Positions 43,584-53,276 are shown, counted from the stretch's first letter. The stretch: 64,000 nucleotides of DNA from Alphaproteobacteria bacterium (GCA_009377445.1 WHUA01000008.1:62001-126000); one strand, 5' to 3'. The notes: a model not told the origin generated them from the sequence alone. A program made the numbers and translations.

Positions 43584-46500
43584 ATGGCGCAGACAGCGGT
43601 AACGCTCGACGACAAATACGCCCTCGAAAGCGGGCGCGTCTACCTGACCGGCACCCAGGCGCTGGTCCGGCTGCCGATGATGCAGCGCCGGCGGGACGAG
43701 GCCGCCGGGCTGAATACCGCGTGCTTTATCTCCGGCTACCGCGGCTCGCCGCTCGGCGCGCTCGACCAGCAGCTCTGGCACGCGAAGGCCTTCCTTCAGA
43801 AACACCAGATCCATTTCCAGCCGGGCGTCAACGAAGACCTCGCCTGCACGGCGCTCTGGGGCACGCAGCAGATCAACCTGTTCCCCGGCAGCAGGCACGA
43901 CGGCGTCTTCGGCATGTTCTACGGCAAGGGGCCCGGCATCGACCGCTCGGGCGACGCGCTGCGCCACGCCAACCTGGCCGGCACCGACCCGAAGGGCGGC
44001 GTGCTGGTATTGGCCGGCGACGACCATACCTGCAAGTCCTCGACCACGGCGCACCAGACGGAATTCGCCTTCGTCGACGCCATGATTCCGGTACTAAACC
44101 CATCCGGGGTCCAGGAGTTCCTGGACATGGGCCTCTACGGCTGGGCGATGTCGCGCTACAGCGGCTGCTGGGTCGCTTTCAAGGTCGTGGGCGAGACGGT
44201 GGACAGCTCCGCGTCCGTTCATGTCGACCCGCACCGGATAGAGATCGCCCTGCCCGACGACTTCGAGATGCCGCCCGGCGGGCTGGGAATCCGCTGGCCG
44301 GACGGCTGGCTCGACCAGGAAGAGCGCCTGCACCGCCACAAGCTCTATGCCGCGCTGGCCTTCGCGCGCGCCAACAAGCTCAACAAGACGGTCATCGACA
44401 GCAAGAAGCGCCGCTTCGGTATCGTCACCTGCGGCAAGTCCTACCTCGACGTGCGCCAGGCGCTGGACGATCTCGGCATCGACGACGCCTACGCCGCCGA
44501 GATCGGCTTGTCGGTCTACAAGGTCGGCATGACCTGGCCGCTCGAGCGCGACGGGGTCCGGCGCTTCGCGGAAGGCCTGGAGGAAATCCTGGTCGTCGAG
44601 GAAAAGCGCGCGCTGATCGAGAACCAGCTCAAGGAGCAGCTCTACAACTGGCGGGCCGACGTGCGGCCGGTCGTCAACGGCAAATTCGACGAGCAGCGCA
44701 ACCTTATCCTGCCGTCGAACGGCGAGCTGACGCCGGCGCAGATCGCCCGCGTCATGGCCCAGCGCATCCGGCGGTTCCACACCAGCGAGCAGATCGAGCA
44801 GCGCCTGGCGTTCCTGGAGGAACAGGAGCGCGCCCTGGCGGACCGCGACGCCGGCATCGTCCGGACGCCCTATTTCTGTTCCGGCTGCCCGCACAACAGC
44901 TCGACCAAGGTGCCCGAGGGCAGCCGCGCGCTGGCCGGCATCGGCTGCCATTACATGGCGCAATGGATGGACCGCAGCACGGCGACCTATACCCATATGG
45001 GCGCCGAGGGCGTGCCCTGGGTCGGGCAAGCGCCGTTCACCGACACGAAGCACGTGTTCGCCAACCTCGGCGACGGCACCTATTTCCACTCCGGCATCCT
45101 CGCCATCCGCATGGCGGTCGCGGCCGGAGTCAACATCACCTACAAGATCTTGTTCAACGACGCGGTCGCAATGACGGGCGGCCAGCCGCACGACGGCCCC
45201 CTCACCGTGCCGATGATCACCCACCAGCTCCGCGGCGAAGGCGTCGGGCGGATCGTCGTCGTGACCGACGAGCCCGGCAAGTACGGATCGGATGCGGGAT
45301 TCGCCACCGGCACCGACGTGCACCACCGCGACGCGCTCGATGCGGTGCAGCGGACGCTGCGCGAGACGCCCGGCGTGACGATCATGGTCTACGACCAGAC
45401 CTGTGCGGCGGAGAAGCGGCGGCGGCGCAAGCGCGGCCTCTATCCCGACCCGCCCAAGCGCGCCTTCATCAACGAGCTGGTCTGCGAAGGCTGCGGCGAT
45501 TGTTCGGCCAAGTCCAACTGCCTGTCGGTCGTCCCGGTCGAAACGGAATTCGGCCGCAAGCGCATGATCGACCAGTCGAGCTGCAACAAGGATTTCTCCT
45601 GCGTCAACGGCTTCTGCCCAAGCTTCGTCACCGTGCATGGCGGCGGCCCGAAGCGCGGCCAGAAGCTCACCGGCGGCCGGTGTCGACCGGCCGCCGTCTC
45701 CGGAAGACCGGCGCGCGACGACACGCGCGCCGGCGGCAAGGAAGCGCCGGACCTGTTCGAGGCGCTGCCGGAACCGGCGCTGCCCGCGCTGAACGGAGCC
45801 TACGGCATCCTGGTCACCGGCGTCGGCGGCACGGGCGTCGTCACGGTCGGCGCCCTGCTCGGCATGGCGGCGCATATCGAAGGCAAGGGCGTGTCGGTGC
45901 TCGACATGATCGGACTGGCGCAGAAGGGCGGCGCGGTCGTGACCCATGTGCGGATCGCCGAGCGGCCCGAGGACATCCACGCCGTCCGCCTCGCTTCGGG
46001 CGGCGCGAGGCTCATCATCGGCTGCGACAACGTGGTGTCCGCCGCGCGCGACAGCCTGAGCAAGGTGCGGCCGGGAGAGACGGCCGCCACGATCAACACG
46101 CATGAGACGGTCACCGGCGATTTCACGCGCAATCCCGACTACCGCTTCCCGGCGAAAAGGGTGCACGAGACGATCGCCGCGACGGTCGGCGCCGAACGGA
46201 CGCACCTCGTCGAAGCGACCGAGCTCGCGACCGCCCTGCTGGGCGATTCCATCGCGACCAACCTGTTCATGCTGGGCTATGCCTTCCAGAAGGGCCTGGT
46301 TCCGGTCGCGGCGGAGTCGATCCTGCAGGCTATCGAATTGAACGCCGTCGCCGTGCCGATGAACCAGCGCGCCTTCCTATGGGGCCGCCGGGCGGCGCAC
46401 GACATCGCCGCCGTTCGCCGCATCGCGCTCCCCGGCAAGGCCCCACCTGAATCGGCAGATGACCCGGCCGCACGATTGCGAAATGCGATCCAAGTCAGGA

Positions 46501-47138
46501 TCGATTACCTGACGCAATACCAGAACGCCCGCTACGCCGCCCGCTATGCCGCGCTGGTCGACAAGGTGCGCACCGAACAGGCCGTCAAGACGCCCCGCGA
46601 TACCGGGATGACCGAAGCGGTCGCGCGCTACTATTTCAAGCTGCTCGCCTACAAGGACGAATACGAGGTGGCGCGGCTCTACGCCGATCCGGCCTTCATG
46701 GCGCGGGTGACGGACGCCTTCGAGGGCGACTTCAAGCTGCGCTTCCACCTGGCCCCGCCGCTGTTCGCGCGCCGCGACCCCGTCAGCGGCGAGCTGATCA
46801 AGCGCGAATACGGAAGCTGGATGCTCGGCGCCTTCCGCCTGCTTGCGAAATTGAAGCCGCTGCGCGGCACGCCCTTCGACCCGTTCGGCTACACCCAGGA
46901 ACGCAAGGACGAGCGCGCGCTGATCGCCCGCTACGAGGCGACCGTCGGCGAGCTGATTCGCACGCTGACGCCCGCCAATCATGCGCTGGCGGCCGAAATC
47001 GCGGCGCTGCCCGAGCGCATCCGCGGCTTCGGGCATGTAAAGCTGCGGTCGATGAAGAGCGTGGCCGGACGCGAAGCGGAGCTGCTGGACGCATTTCGCA
47101 ACCCGAAGCCCGCCCCCGCCGTGAGCGCGGCCGAGTAG
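43584..47138 (+). CDS. Indolepyruvate:ferredoxin oxidoreductase family protein (fused)
   Basis: This 1184-residue thiamine-diphosphate, iron-sulfur enzyme should oxidatively decarboxylate an aryl- or branched-chain 2-oxo acid to the acyl-CoA and reduced ferredoxin. In order: an alpha-type domain (FISGYRGSPLGALDQQLW; GDDHTCKSSTTAHQTE), a TPP-binding region (NLGDGTYFHSG, MTGGQP), a ferredoxin-like Cys cluster CEGCGDCSAKSNC near residue 635, and a gamma domain (GVGGTGVVTVGALLGMAA). The ATG at 43584 follows GGGAGG. An earlier in-frame ATG at 43527 would precede that RBS. Confidence 0.92.
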   Translation: MAQTAVTLDDKYALESGRVYLTGTQALVRLPMMQRRRDEAAGLNTACFISGYRGSPLGALDQQLWHAKAFLQKHQIHFQPGVNEDLACTALWGTQQINLFPGSRHDGVFGMFYGKGPGIDRSGDALRHANLAGTDPKGGVLVLAGDDHTCKSSTTAHQTEFAFVDAMIPVLNPSGVQEFLDMGLYGWAMSRYSGCWVAFKVVGETVDSSASVHVDPHRIEIALPDDFEMPPGGLGIRWPDGWLDQEERLHRHKLYAALAFARANKLNKTVIDSKKRRFGIVTCGKSYLDVRQALDDLGIDDAYAAEIGLSVYKVGMTWPLERDGVRRFAEGLEEILVVEEKRALIENQLKEQLYNWRADVRPVVNGKFDEQRNLILPSNGELTPAQIARVMAQRIRRFHTSEQIEQRLAFLEEQERALADRDAGIVRTPYFCSGCPHNSSTKVPEGSRALAGIGCHYMAQWMDRSTATYTHMGAEGVPWVGQAPFTDTKHVFANLGDGTYFHSGILAIRMAVAAGVNITYKILFNDAVAMTGGQPHDGPLTVPMITHQLRGEGVGRIVVVTDEPGKYGSDAGFATGTDVHHRDALDAVQRTLRETPGVTIMVYDQTCAAEKRRRRKRGLYPDPPKRAFINELVCEGCGDCSAKSNCLSVVPVETEFGRKRMIDQSSCNKDFSCVNGFCPSFVTVHGGGPKRGQKLTGGRCRPAAVSGRPARDDTRAGGKEAPDLFEALPEPALPALNGAYGILVTGVGGTGVVTVGALLGMAAHIEGKGVSVLDMIGLAQKGGAVVTHVRIAERPEDIHAVRLASGGARLIIGCDNVVSAARDSLSKVRPGETAATINTHETVTGDFTRNPDYRFPAKRVHETIAATVGAERTHLVEATELATALLGDSIATNLFMLGYAFQKGLVPVAAESILQAIELNAVAVPMNQRAFLWGRRAAHDIAAVRRIALPGKAPPESADDPAARLRNAIQVRIDYLTQYQNARYAARYAALVDKVRTEQAVKTPRDTGMTEAVARYYFKLLAYKDEYEVARLYADPAFMARVTDAFEGDFKLRFHLAPPLFARRDPVSGELIKREYGSWMLGAFRLLAKLKPLRGTPFDPFGYTQERKDERALIARYEATVGELIRTLTPANHALAAEIAALPERIRGFGHVKLRSMKSVAGREAELLDAFRNPKPAPAVSAAE

Positions 47139-47203
47139 GCGGGTCAAGAAAATCCGTGGCTTCGCCCAATTTCCGCCAATTTTGCACGGCTAGAGTCCTC
47201 TCC

Positions 47204-47962
47204 ATGCTCGCGTGGCTGAGAACGTCGATTTTCGCCCTGCTCGCGGTTGCCGCCCCCCTCGCCGCGGTCTGGTTCGCGATGAGCAACATCCCGCGCGAGA
47301 AGCACGAGGTGGCCGACCGCCTTTCGCAGTTCGGCGCGGAGGCGCGCACCCGCCTGCTGCCGCAGTTCCTGCGCGCCGGCGTCGCCTATCCGCCGATGAA
47401 GGTCGTGCTGGTCGGCCTCAAGGAGGAGCGGCGCCTGCAGATCTATGCGGCCGCGCATGACGGCAAGCTCCGCTACATCGCCGACCGGCCGTTTCTCGCC
47501 GCGGCCGGCGGGCCGGGCCCGAAGCTGCGCTCCGGCGACCGCCAGGTTCCCGAAGGCGTCTACCGGATTCGCTATCTCAATCCCAATTCGGCGGCCTACG
47601 TGTCGCTCATGATCGGCTACCCGAACGATTTCGACAGGGCGCGCGCCAAGGAAGACGGGCGCACCAATCTCGGCGGCGACATCGTGATCCACGGGCCGAC
47701 GCCCGGCACCGCCGGATGCATCGCCCTCAGCGAGCAGGCGGTGGAGGACATCTTCACCCTGGTCGCCGACTCGGGCGTCGGCAACGCGCGCATCATCTTG
47801 GCCCCGCGCGACCTGCGCGTGCGCGGAGCGCCCGAGCCCGACAAGGCGAAGCCGTGGTTCAAAGCGCTCTACACGACGATTTCGGAAGACCTGGGGAAGC
47901 TGCCTTATCCCGGCGGCTCGGGGTCGTCGGTCGGATCGGCCATGCCGAGCGCGGCGAGATAG
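47204..47962 (+). CDS. L,D-transpeptidase family protein (YafK-like)
   Basis: This 252-residue protein has an N-terminal membrane anchor ([19 protein letters not shown]) and a periplasmic YkuD-type domain. His163 in VIHGPTPGT and Cys172 in AGCIALSE form the catalytic pair, in the spacing of the YafK subgroup rather than ErfK (SHGC). It should cross-link peptidoglycan or trim a peptide bridge. An upstream GTG (47156) gives a longer frame with no RBS. The last 58 bases overlap the end of the convergent gapR gene. Confidence 0.85.
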   Translation: MLAWLRTSIFALLAVAAPLAAVWFAMSNIPREKHEVADRLSQFGAEARTRLLPQFLRAGVAYPPMKVVLVGLKEERRLQIYAAAHDGKLRYIADRPFLAAAGGPGPKLRSGDRQVPEGVYRIRYLNPNSAAYVSLMIGYPNDFDRARAKEDGRTNLGGDIVIHGPTPGTAGCIALSEQAVEDIFTLVADSGVGNARIILAPRDLRVRGAPEPDKAKPWFKALYTTISEDLGKLPYPGGSGSSVGSAMPSAAR

Positions 47963-48180
47963 GTTTCGAGCAGCGCGTCCATCTCCTGGCGCTCGGCGGT
48001 CTCCATCTTCCGGATCTTCAGCACCTGGCGCATGATCTTGGGATCGAAGCCGCTCGACTTCGCCTCGGCGAACACTTCACGGATATCGTCGCTGATCGTT
48101 TTCTTCTCCTCCTCCAGCCGCTCGATGCGCTGGATGAAGGAGCGTAGTCGCTCGCCGGCGACGCCCCCGACATCGGCCAT
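47905..48180 (-). CDS. gapR: GapR nucleoid-associated protein (DUF2312)
   Basis: GapR is an alphaproteobacterial DNA-binding protein that clamps overtwisted DNA and stimulates topoisomerases during replication. The 91 residues read [21 protein letters not shown], then [21 protein letters not shown], matching DUF2312 closely, with a short variable C-terminal tail. That tail lies over the 3' end of the L,D-transpeptidase gene. It is very likely essential or near-essential in this organism. Confidence 0.92.
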   Translation of the reverse strand: MADVGGVAGERLRSFIQRIERLEEEKKTISDDIREVFAEAKSSGFDPKIMRQVLKIRKMETAERQEMDALLETYLAALGMADPTDDPEPPG

Positions 48181-48278
48181 TCTTCAATCGACTCCCTGAT
48201 GGATGCTTCGTTGCAAGGAGGCGCGAAGATAGAGCAGCCGCCGACGCGGGACAAGCGTCGGGTCGGAGATCCGCGCGG

Positions 48279-48364
48279 CTCATCCTTCGACAGGCTCAGG
48301 ATGAGGGATACTTTGTTGTTCCATAACAAATATCGCCCTCATGCTGAGCCTGTCGAAGCATGAG
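48279..48364. repeat. Paired TCGACAGGCTC hairpins near gapR
   Basis: CTCATCC-TTCGACAGGCTCA-GGATGAG (48279-48305) and CTCATGC-TGAGCCTGTCGAA-GCATGAG (48338-48364) are inverted copies separated by 32 AT-rich bases containing the small palindrome TTTGTTGTTCCATAACAAA. They lie upstream of gapR and downstream of the DUF1244 gene, so a terminator role for the latter is possible. Confidence 0.75.
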
Positions 48365-48388
48365 AGCGCTCCGACCCGCCGACCGGCC

Positions 48389-48682
48389 TCAGTCCTTCTT
48401 GTTCGCCGCGAACTGCGCGATCTTCTCCTTGCTCGCTTCCTTCTGATACTTGTCCTTCCATTCGCTGTACGGCATGCCGTAGACCAGCTCGCGGGCAGCC
48501 TCGTATTCGAGTTGGAGGCCGCGTTCCTCCGCCTCGGCCTTGTACCATTTGGAAAGGCAGTTCCGGCAGAAATCGGCGAGATTCATCAGGTCGATATTCT
48601 GCACTTCGGTGTGGGCGCGCAGATGGTCGCGCAGCCGCCGGAAGGTGGCCGCTTCAAGCTCGGTTCGCGTCTTGTCGTCCAT
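48389..48682 (-). CDS. DUF1244 family protein
   Basis: This 97-residue protein matches DUF1244: ATFRRLRDHLRAHTEVQNIDLMNLADFCRNCLSKWY near the N-terminus and YGMPYSEWKDKYQKEASKEK near the C-terminus. The CRNCLSKW part with two Cys is conserved in the family. Function unknown. The ATG at 48682 is ten bases after GGGAG. A TTG three codons upstream is too close to that site. Confidence 0.88.
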   Translation of the reverse strand: MDDKTRTELEAATFRRLRDHLRAHTEVQNIDLMNLADFCRNCLSKWYKAEAEERGLQLEYEAARELVYGMPYSEWKDKYQKEASKEKIAQFAANKKD

Positions 48683-48746
48683 GGCCTGCAAGCTCCCTTA
48701 TCGATCGATGCTCATGGTACTGATCTGGGGCTTTCTTACGGCGTTT

Positions 48747-49904
48747 TCAGCCCCCAGGCAACGATACCCCGGTCAATGTCTCGGCGATGAGCCAGTCCAC
48801 GACGGCTTTCAAGGCCTCGTCCTCGGCGGCGCCGTCGGCGAGCGCTTCCTCGTACACCGCCACCTGCCGATGCGCGCTGGTGCCGCGCCCGACGATGTCG
48901 CGCGCCGCCCGGATCTCCCTGACGCAGTCCAGCCGCTCGGCGTCTTCCGCCACGAGGTCGAGGATCTCCTCCAGCAGCTCGGGATAAGCCACGATTTCGC
49001 CGCGCCCGAAATCGACCATGCCTTCGTCCAGCCCATAGCGCTGGGCGCGCCAGCGGTTCTCCTGCACCAGCATGTTCGAATAGAGGCGCCAGCGCTGATT
49101 CCTGCGGCGGAGCCGGAGCAGCATCGACACGATGCAGGCATAGAGGGCGGCGATGGTCAGTCCGTCTTCGAAGCGGGTGCAGACGTCGGTGATGCGAAGC
49201 TCGAGCGTCGGGAACCGCGCGCTCGGCCGGATATCCCACCACACCTTGGTCGCGTCCTCGATCAGCCCGGCCCGCACCAGCACGGCGATATGGCGCTGGT
49301 ACTCGCCGAAGCTGTCGAACTTTTCCGGCAATCCGGTGCGCGGCAGCTCGTCGAAGACGCTCAGCCGGTAGCTCTTCAGGCCGGTGTTGCGGCCCCGCCA
49401 GAAGGGCGACGAGGTGCTGAGCGCGAGGAGATGCGGCAGGAAATAGCCGAGCTGGTTCAGCAGATCGTTGCGCGTCTCGTCATCCGCGATGCCGATATGC
49501 ACATGCATGCCGCAGATCAGCAGGCGCTGCGCGACGCTCTGCATGTCGCGGGCGAGCAGGTTGTAGCGGTCCTTGTCGGTATGGCGCTGCTCGGTCCATG
49601 CGGCGAAGGGATGCGTCGAGGCCGCGATGACGCGGAGCCCGTGATCCTCGGCAGCCCGCGCGGCGAATCCGCGCAGCGCCGACAGCTTTTCCCGGCACTC
49701 CGCCAGCGACCGGCATACGGAAGTGCCGACCTCGAGCTGGGCGCGCAGGAACTCGGGCGCCACGGCGCCGACGTCCGCGGTGATCGCCCTCTGGCATTCG
49801 GCCAGCAGCTCGGCGGGGGGATCGGCGGCCAGGTCGCGGCTCACGGGGTTGACGAGCAGGTATTCCTCTTCGATTCCGATGGTGAAATCCTGCTTGCGCA
49901 ACAT
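48747..49904 (-). CDS. Carboxylate-amine ligase (YbdK/GCS2 family)
   Basis: This 385-residue member of the glutamate-cysteine ligase type 2 family shows TIGIEEEYLLVNP at the start, QLEVGTSVCRSL, a GMHVHIGI motif, the SPFWRGRNTGLKSYR segment and LELRITDVCTRFED. Members join a carboxylate to an amine using ATP; weak gamma-glutamyl-cysteine synthesis is known for E. coli YbdK. The next gene, an N-formylglutamate amidohydrolase, lies six bases upstream in the same orientation, implying a shared job on a glutamyl-like compound. Confidence 0.9.
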   Translation of the reverse strand: MLRKQDFTIGIEEEYLLVNPVSRDLAADPPAELLAECQRAITADVGAVAPEFLRAQLEVGTSVCRSLAECREKLSALRGFAARAAEDHGLRVIAASTHPFAAWTEQRHTDKDRYNLLARDMQSVAQRLLICGMHVHIGIADDETRNDLLNQLGYFLPHLLALSTSSPFWRGRNTGLKSYRLSVFDELPRTGLPEKFDSFGEYQRHIAVLVRAGLIEDATKVWWDIRPSARFPTLELRITDVCTRFEDGLTIAALYACIVSMLLRLRRRNQRWRLYSNMLVQENRWRAQRYGLDEGMVDFGRGEIVAYPELLEEILDLVAEDAERLDCVREIRAARDIVGRGTSAHRQVAVYEEALADGAAEDEALKAVVDWLIAETLTGVSLPGG

Positions 49905-49910
49905 TTCGGC

Positions 49911-50747
49911 CTACCTTCGGGCTGGCGGATTTTCCTGCGAAAACGGTGCGGCCAGGATCGGCGCAAGCGCGCGCCGAAGGATACCCGCCCACCGCTCGAC
50001 CCCGGCGTCGTCCGCGACCAGATCCTGCCTGACCTCGATCATCACGCAGGGCAAGCCCCGCCTCACCGCATGACTGTCCATCGTATACCCGGCGAAATGC
50101 AGGCCGGAATAGGGCTGGTTATCGCCGACGACGAGCGACGCATCCGCCGACAGCGCGGCCAGCATCGGATCGGCGATGCGGCGGTCGCGGCCCGACAGGA
50201 TACCGGCATGCCAGGGCCGGGCAATGCCGCGGAAGCGCGGCGTGAAGCTGTGCACCGCCAGCAGCACCGGCGCGGCGCCGGCGGCTTCGATCGCGGCGAG
50301 CCGTGCGCCTACCGCCGCATGATAGGGATGGAAGACCTCGCCGATCCGCGCGTTCCGCTGTCCGGGCGTCAGCCGCCGATTGCCCGGAATGACGACGCCC
50401 TCGCTGATCTCGCGGATGGAGGTGTGGTCCGCCGGCTCCCGGTTGCAGTCGATGACGAGGCGGGAATATCCCGTCAGCAAGGCCGGCGCGCCGAATTCCA
50501 GGGCCAGCGCCCGCGTCAGCGCCGCCGCGCCGATATCGATCGCGATATGGCGGGACAGCTCGCCGTCGTCGAGGCCGAGCGTGCCGAGCGCCTGCGGCAG
50601 CCGCGCGCTCGCATGGTCGCAGACGAACAGCACCGGCGCCCGCCCGGCCATGTTGACCGCCTCGACGGGCGGCGGCTCGCCCGGCCCGATAATGACGCAG
50701 GCGGATGACTCGCTCGCGGACGACTTGGCCGCAGGAGAATGGGGCAT
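49911..50747 (-). CDS. N-formylglutamate amidohydrolase family protein
   Basis: This 278-residue zinc hydrolase of the HutG/FGase family shows VLFVCDHASARLPQALG near residue 38, SRLVIDCNREP, VHSFTP and MDSHAVRRGLPCVMIEVRQDL near the C-terminus. It normally hydrolyses N-formylglutamate in histidine breakdown, but no hut genes are nearby. It lies six bases upstream of the YbdK-like ligase gene, a pairing that suggests degradation or tailoring of another amide. The ATG at 50747 is the only reasonable start, but no RBS is evident. Confidence 0.85.
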   Translation of the reverse strand: MPHSPAAKSSASESSACVIIGPGEPPPVEAVNMAGRAPVLFVCDHASARLPQALGTLGLDDGELSRHIAIDIGAAALTRALALEFGAPALLTGYSRLVIDCNREPADHTSIREISEGVVIPGNRRLTPGQRNARIGEVFHPYHAAVGARLAAIEAAGAAPVLLAVHSFTPRFRGIARPWHAGILSGRDRRIADPMLAALSADASLVVGDNQPYSGLHFAGYTMDSHAVRRGLPCVMIEVRQDLVADDAGVERWAGILRRALAPILAAPFSQENPPARR

Positions 50748-50827
50748 GCCGCGCACTATATCGATTGACGGCGGCAAGGGAAGCATTGACGGCGGTGTCC
50801 CGGCGGCAAATCCGCTATAGTCCGCCG

Positions 50828-51730
50828 ATGTCGCAGCCTGCCCGAGCCGGCCCCAGACCGAGCGAGCAATCCGTCGCCCTGAGCGCCCTCCTGCTCGGCG
50901 CGGCTGCCGTCGGCGCCTCCGCAATCTTCGTTCGCCTGAGCGAGTTGGGCGCGATCCCGAGCGCCTTCTACCGGCCCTTTCTGGCGATCCCCGCGGTTTG
51001 GCTGTGGCTGCGGCTCGTCCCGGCAACGGCTGCGAAACGCGGTCCTGAAGACCTGCGCGACGCCGGCCGGCTGCTGTTCGCCGGCAGCTTGTTCGCGGGC
51101 GATCTCGCCTTCTGGCATCTCTCGCTCCACCACACCACCGTCGCCAATGCGACGCTTTTCGCGAACGCGGCGCCCGTGTTCGTCGTCGTCGCCGAGCGCT
51201 TCCTGTTCGGGCGGCGCATCGGGCGCAGCTTCCTCGGCGGGCTGGCGATGGCGCTGGCCGGCGCCGCATGCCTCCTCGGCGGCAGCCTGGCAATCGATCC
51301 CGCGAATCTGGTGGGCGACGGGCTCGGCGTGATCACCGCGCTGTTCCTGGCCGGCTATCTGATCGCGGTGGAACGGCTTCGGCACGAATTTTCCGCCGCC
51401 GCCATCATGCTCTGGACGTCCATCGGCACCGCCGCCGTGCTGTTGCCCGTCGCATGGGCGACCGGCGAGCCGATGGCCGCGGAAACCGCCTACGGCTGGA
51501 CCATCCTGCTCGCCCTCGCCTGGATCAGCCACGCCGCCGGACAGGGCCTCGTCGTCTTTGCATTGGCGCATCTGCCGGCGGGGCTGGCGGCGCTCGGCCT
51601 GCTTACCGAGCCGGTCGCCGCGGCGTTGCTCGCGCTGGCCATTCTTGCCGAGCCAATTACGGCATGGCAGGCGGCAGGCGGCGTCATTATCCTGTGGGGC
51701 ATCTTTATCGCACGCAAAGGCTACACCTAG
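50828..51730 (+). CDS. EamA/DMT-family transporter
   Basis: This 300-residue inner-membrane protein has ten hydrophobic segments in two EamA repeats, about residues 15-135 and 150-295. The first contains ASAIFVRLSELGAIPSAFYRPF and the second starts GDGLGVITALFLAGYLIAVERL. Members export amino acids, nucleosides or other metabolites. It diverges from the FGase gene and is followed three bases later by the cyclase gene, so the two may be co-expressed. Substrate unknown. Confidence 0.88.
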   Translation: MSQPARAGPRPSEQSVALSALLLGAAAVGASAIFVRLSELGAIPSAFYRPFLAIPAVWLWLRLVPATAAKRGPEDLRDAGRLLFAGSLFAGDLAFWHLSLHHTTVANATLFANAAPVFVVVAERFLFGRRIGRSFLGGLAMALAGAACLLGGSLAIDPANLVGDGLGVITALFLAGYLIAVERLRHEFSAAAIMLWTSIGTAAVLLPVAWATGEPMAAETAYGWTILLALAWISHAAGQGLVVFALAHLPAGLAALGLLTEPVAAALLALAILAEPITAWQAAGGVIILWGIFIARKGYT

Positions 51731-51733
51731 ACG

Positions 51734-53158
51734 ATGGCAACGGGAGAACCCGGCGGGAGTGAAACGCGCGTCGCCTCGCGCATCGACCGTACGATCGAGC
51801 GCGAAGCGACGGCGGGATTGCGCCATGCGACCTGGGCGCGGGCGATCGCGCTGGCCGCCCTCGGCGGATTGGTGCTTTACCTCGTCCCCTTCCCGCAGGT
51901 CTTTTACTACCTCGGCATCCTGCTGCTGTTCATCGTCATCGGCTTCGCCCATCGCCTCGCCGGCGAGACCTATCCGTCGCAGGGCTGGGTCGGCTACGTC
52001 TTCATAGCGCTCGACGTCCTGCTGCTTACCTTCACGCTGCTCGTCCCGAACCCGCTGGAGGTCGCGCCCTGGCCCAGGCAGGTCGCGCTGCGGCTCGGCA
52101 ATTTCCCGTATTTCTATGTCTTCCTCGCCGGCACGCTGCTGACCTATTCGCCGCGTCAGGTCATCTGGGCCGGCGTCACGATCGCGGCGGTATGGAGCGG
52201 AGCGGTCGCCTACATCATAAGTCTGCCCGACACGCTCACGATCGCCGACTACCCGGAATGGGCCGAAATGCCGCCAAACCGGCGGCTGGAGGTTTTTCTT
52301 TTCCCCTATTTCATCGACGTGCCGCAGGTATTGAAGGACGTGTTCGTCGTCCTGATCGTTACCGGCATCCTGGCCTCGGTGGTCTGGCGCATGCGCCGGC
52401 TCGCCTTTCGCCAGGCGGATGTCGAGCGCCAGCGCACCAATCTCGCCCGCTATTTCTCGCCCAGCCTGGTCGACGAGCTCGCCAGCGAACGGAGGTCTCT
52501 GGAAAGGGACACCGTGCAAGACACCGCGGTGATGTTCCTCGACATCCGCGGCTTTTCCGCATTCGCCGAACAGCTTCCGCCGGAGACGACGCTCGAGCTG
52601 TTGCGCAGTTTCCATCATCGCATGTCGCAGGAGGTGTTCGCGCACAACGGCACGTTGGACAAGTTCATCGGCGACGGCCTGATGGCGACATTCGGCGTGC
52701 CCCGGAAAGGCCCGAACGACGCGACCAACGCCGTCCTATGCGCGCTCGCCATGCGTCAGTCGATGCAGGAATGGAATGCGGAGCGCGCGCGGCAGGGCTG
52801 GCAGCCGATCGAGATCGGCATCGGCATCCACTATGGTCCCGTCGTCATGGGCAACATCGGCACCGAGGAGCGACTCGAGTTCGCGGTGATCGGCGATACG
52901 GTCAACGTCGCCAGCCGGATCGAGCACCTGAGCCGGGAATTGAGCACGGAAATCGTGCTGAGCGACGACGTCGTCGCCGCGGCCCATACCGAGATCGGCA
53001 CCAATCATCCGATTTTCGACGGGTTCCGCGAGGCGCCGGAACAGCACCTGCGCGGGCGCCTGACCGGCATGATCTGCTGGATCTACAGCGCGGAAGTGGC
53101 CGAGGAGGATCGCCGGCGGCGCGTCGAAGCGATCGATCTCGCGCCGGCTTCGGACTGA
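51734..53158 (+). CDS. Membrane-bound class III adenylate cyclase
   Basis: The 474 residues comprise five or six N-terminal transmembrane helices (about residues 35-225) and a C-terminal catalytic domain that should make cAMP. Metal-binding Asp270 (FLDIRGFSAF) and Asp314 (KFIGDGLMATFG), base-specifying Lys310 with Asp388/Thr389 (VIGDTVN), and transition-state Asn391 and Arg395 are all visible. The Lys/Asp pair indicates adenylate rather than guanylate. The ATG lies three bases after the EamA stop, suggesting coupling. No CHASE or HAMP domain is recognised. Confidence 0.9.
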   Translation: MATGEPGGSETRVASRIDRTIEREATAGLRHATWARAIALAALGGLVLYLVPFPQVFYYLGILLLFIVIGFAHRLAGETYPSQGWVGYVFIALDVLLLTFTLLVPNPLEVAPWPRQVALRLGNFPYFYVFLAGTLLTYSPRQVIWAGVTIAAVWSGAVAYIISLPDTLTIADYPEWAEMPPNRRLEVFLFPYFIDVPQVLKDVFVVLIVTGILASVVWRMRRLAFRQADVERQRTNLARYFSPSLVDELASERRSLERDTVQDTAVMFLDIRGFSAFAEQLPPETTLELLRSFHHRMSQEVFAHNGTLDKFIGDGLMATFGVPRKGPNDATNAVLCALAMRQSMQEWNAERARQGWQPIEIGIGIHYGPVVMGNIGTEERLEFAVIGDTVNVASRIEHLSRELSTEIVLSDDVVAAAHTEIGTNHPIFDGFREAPEQHLRGRLTGMICWIYSAEVAEEDRRRRVEAIDLAPASD

Positions 53159-53174
53159 CGGGCATGCGTTCATG

Positions 53175-53204
53175 GTTAAGAATTCTTAACGAAATAGGCC
53201 TATT
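53175..53204. promoter_or_regulatory. Two adjacent palindromes upstream of pyk
   Basis: GTTAAGAATTCTTAAC (53175-53190) is a perfect 16-base palindrome, and AATAGGCCTATT (53193-53204) a perfect 12-base one, both in the 118-base gap before pyruvate kinase. The first has two TTAA boxes six bases apart, resembling but not matching the CtrA site TTAA-N7-TTAA. A repressor operator or a CtrA-like site is possible. Confidence 0.4.
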
Positions 53205-53276
53205 GTCGCGGCGAATGGCATCGGCGAACACGCACTCGACCTGACCCGCCGGGAATCAAAAAAGGACACGCAGCGC

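Noticed and set aside
44094..46205. Minus-strand 703-codon ORF opposite the indolepyruvate oxidoreductase
   Set aside because: Antisense shadow in high-GC DNA; no recognisable domain and no start context.
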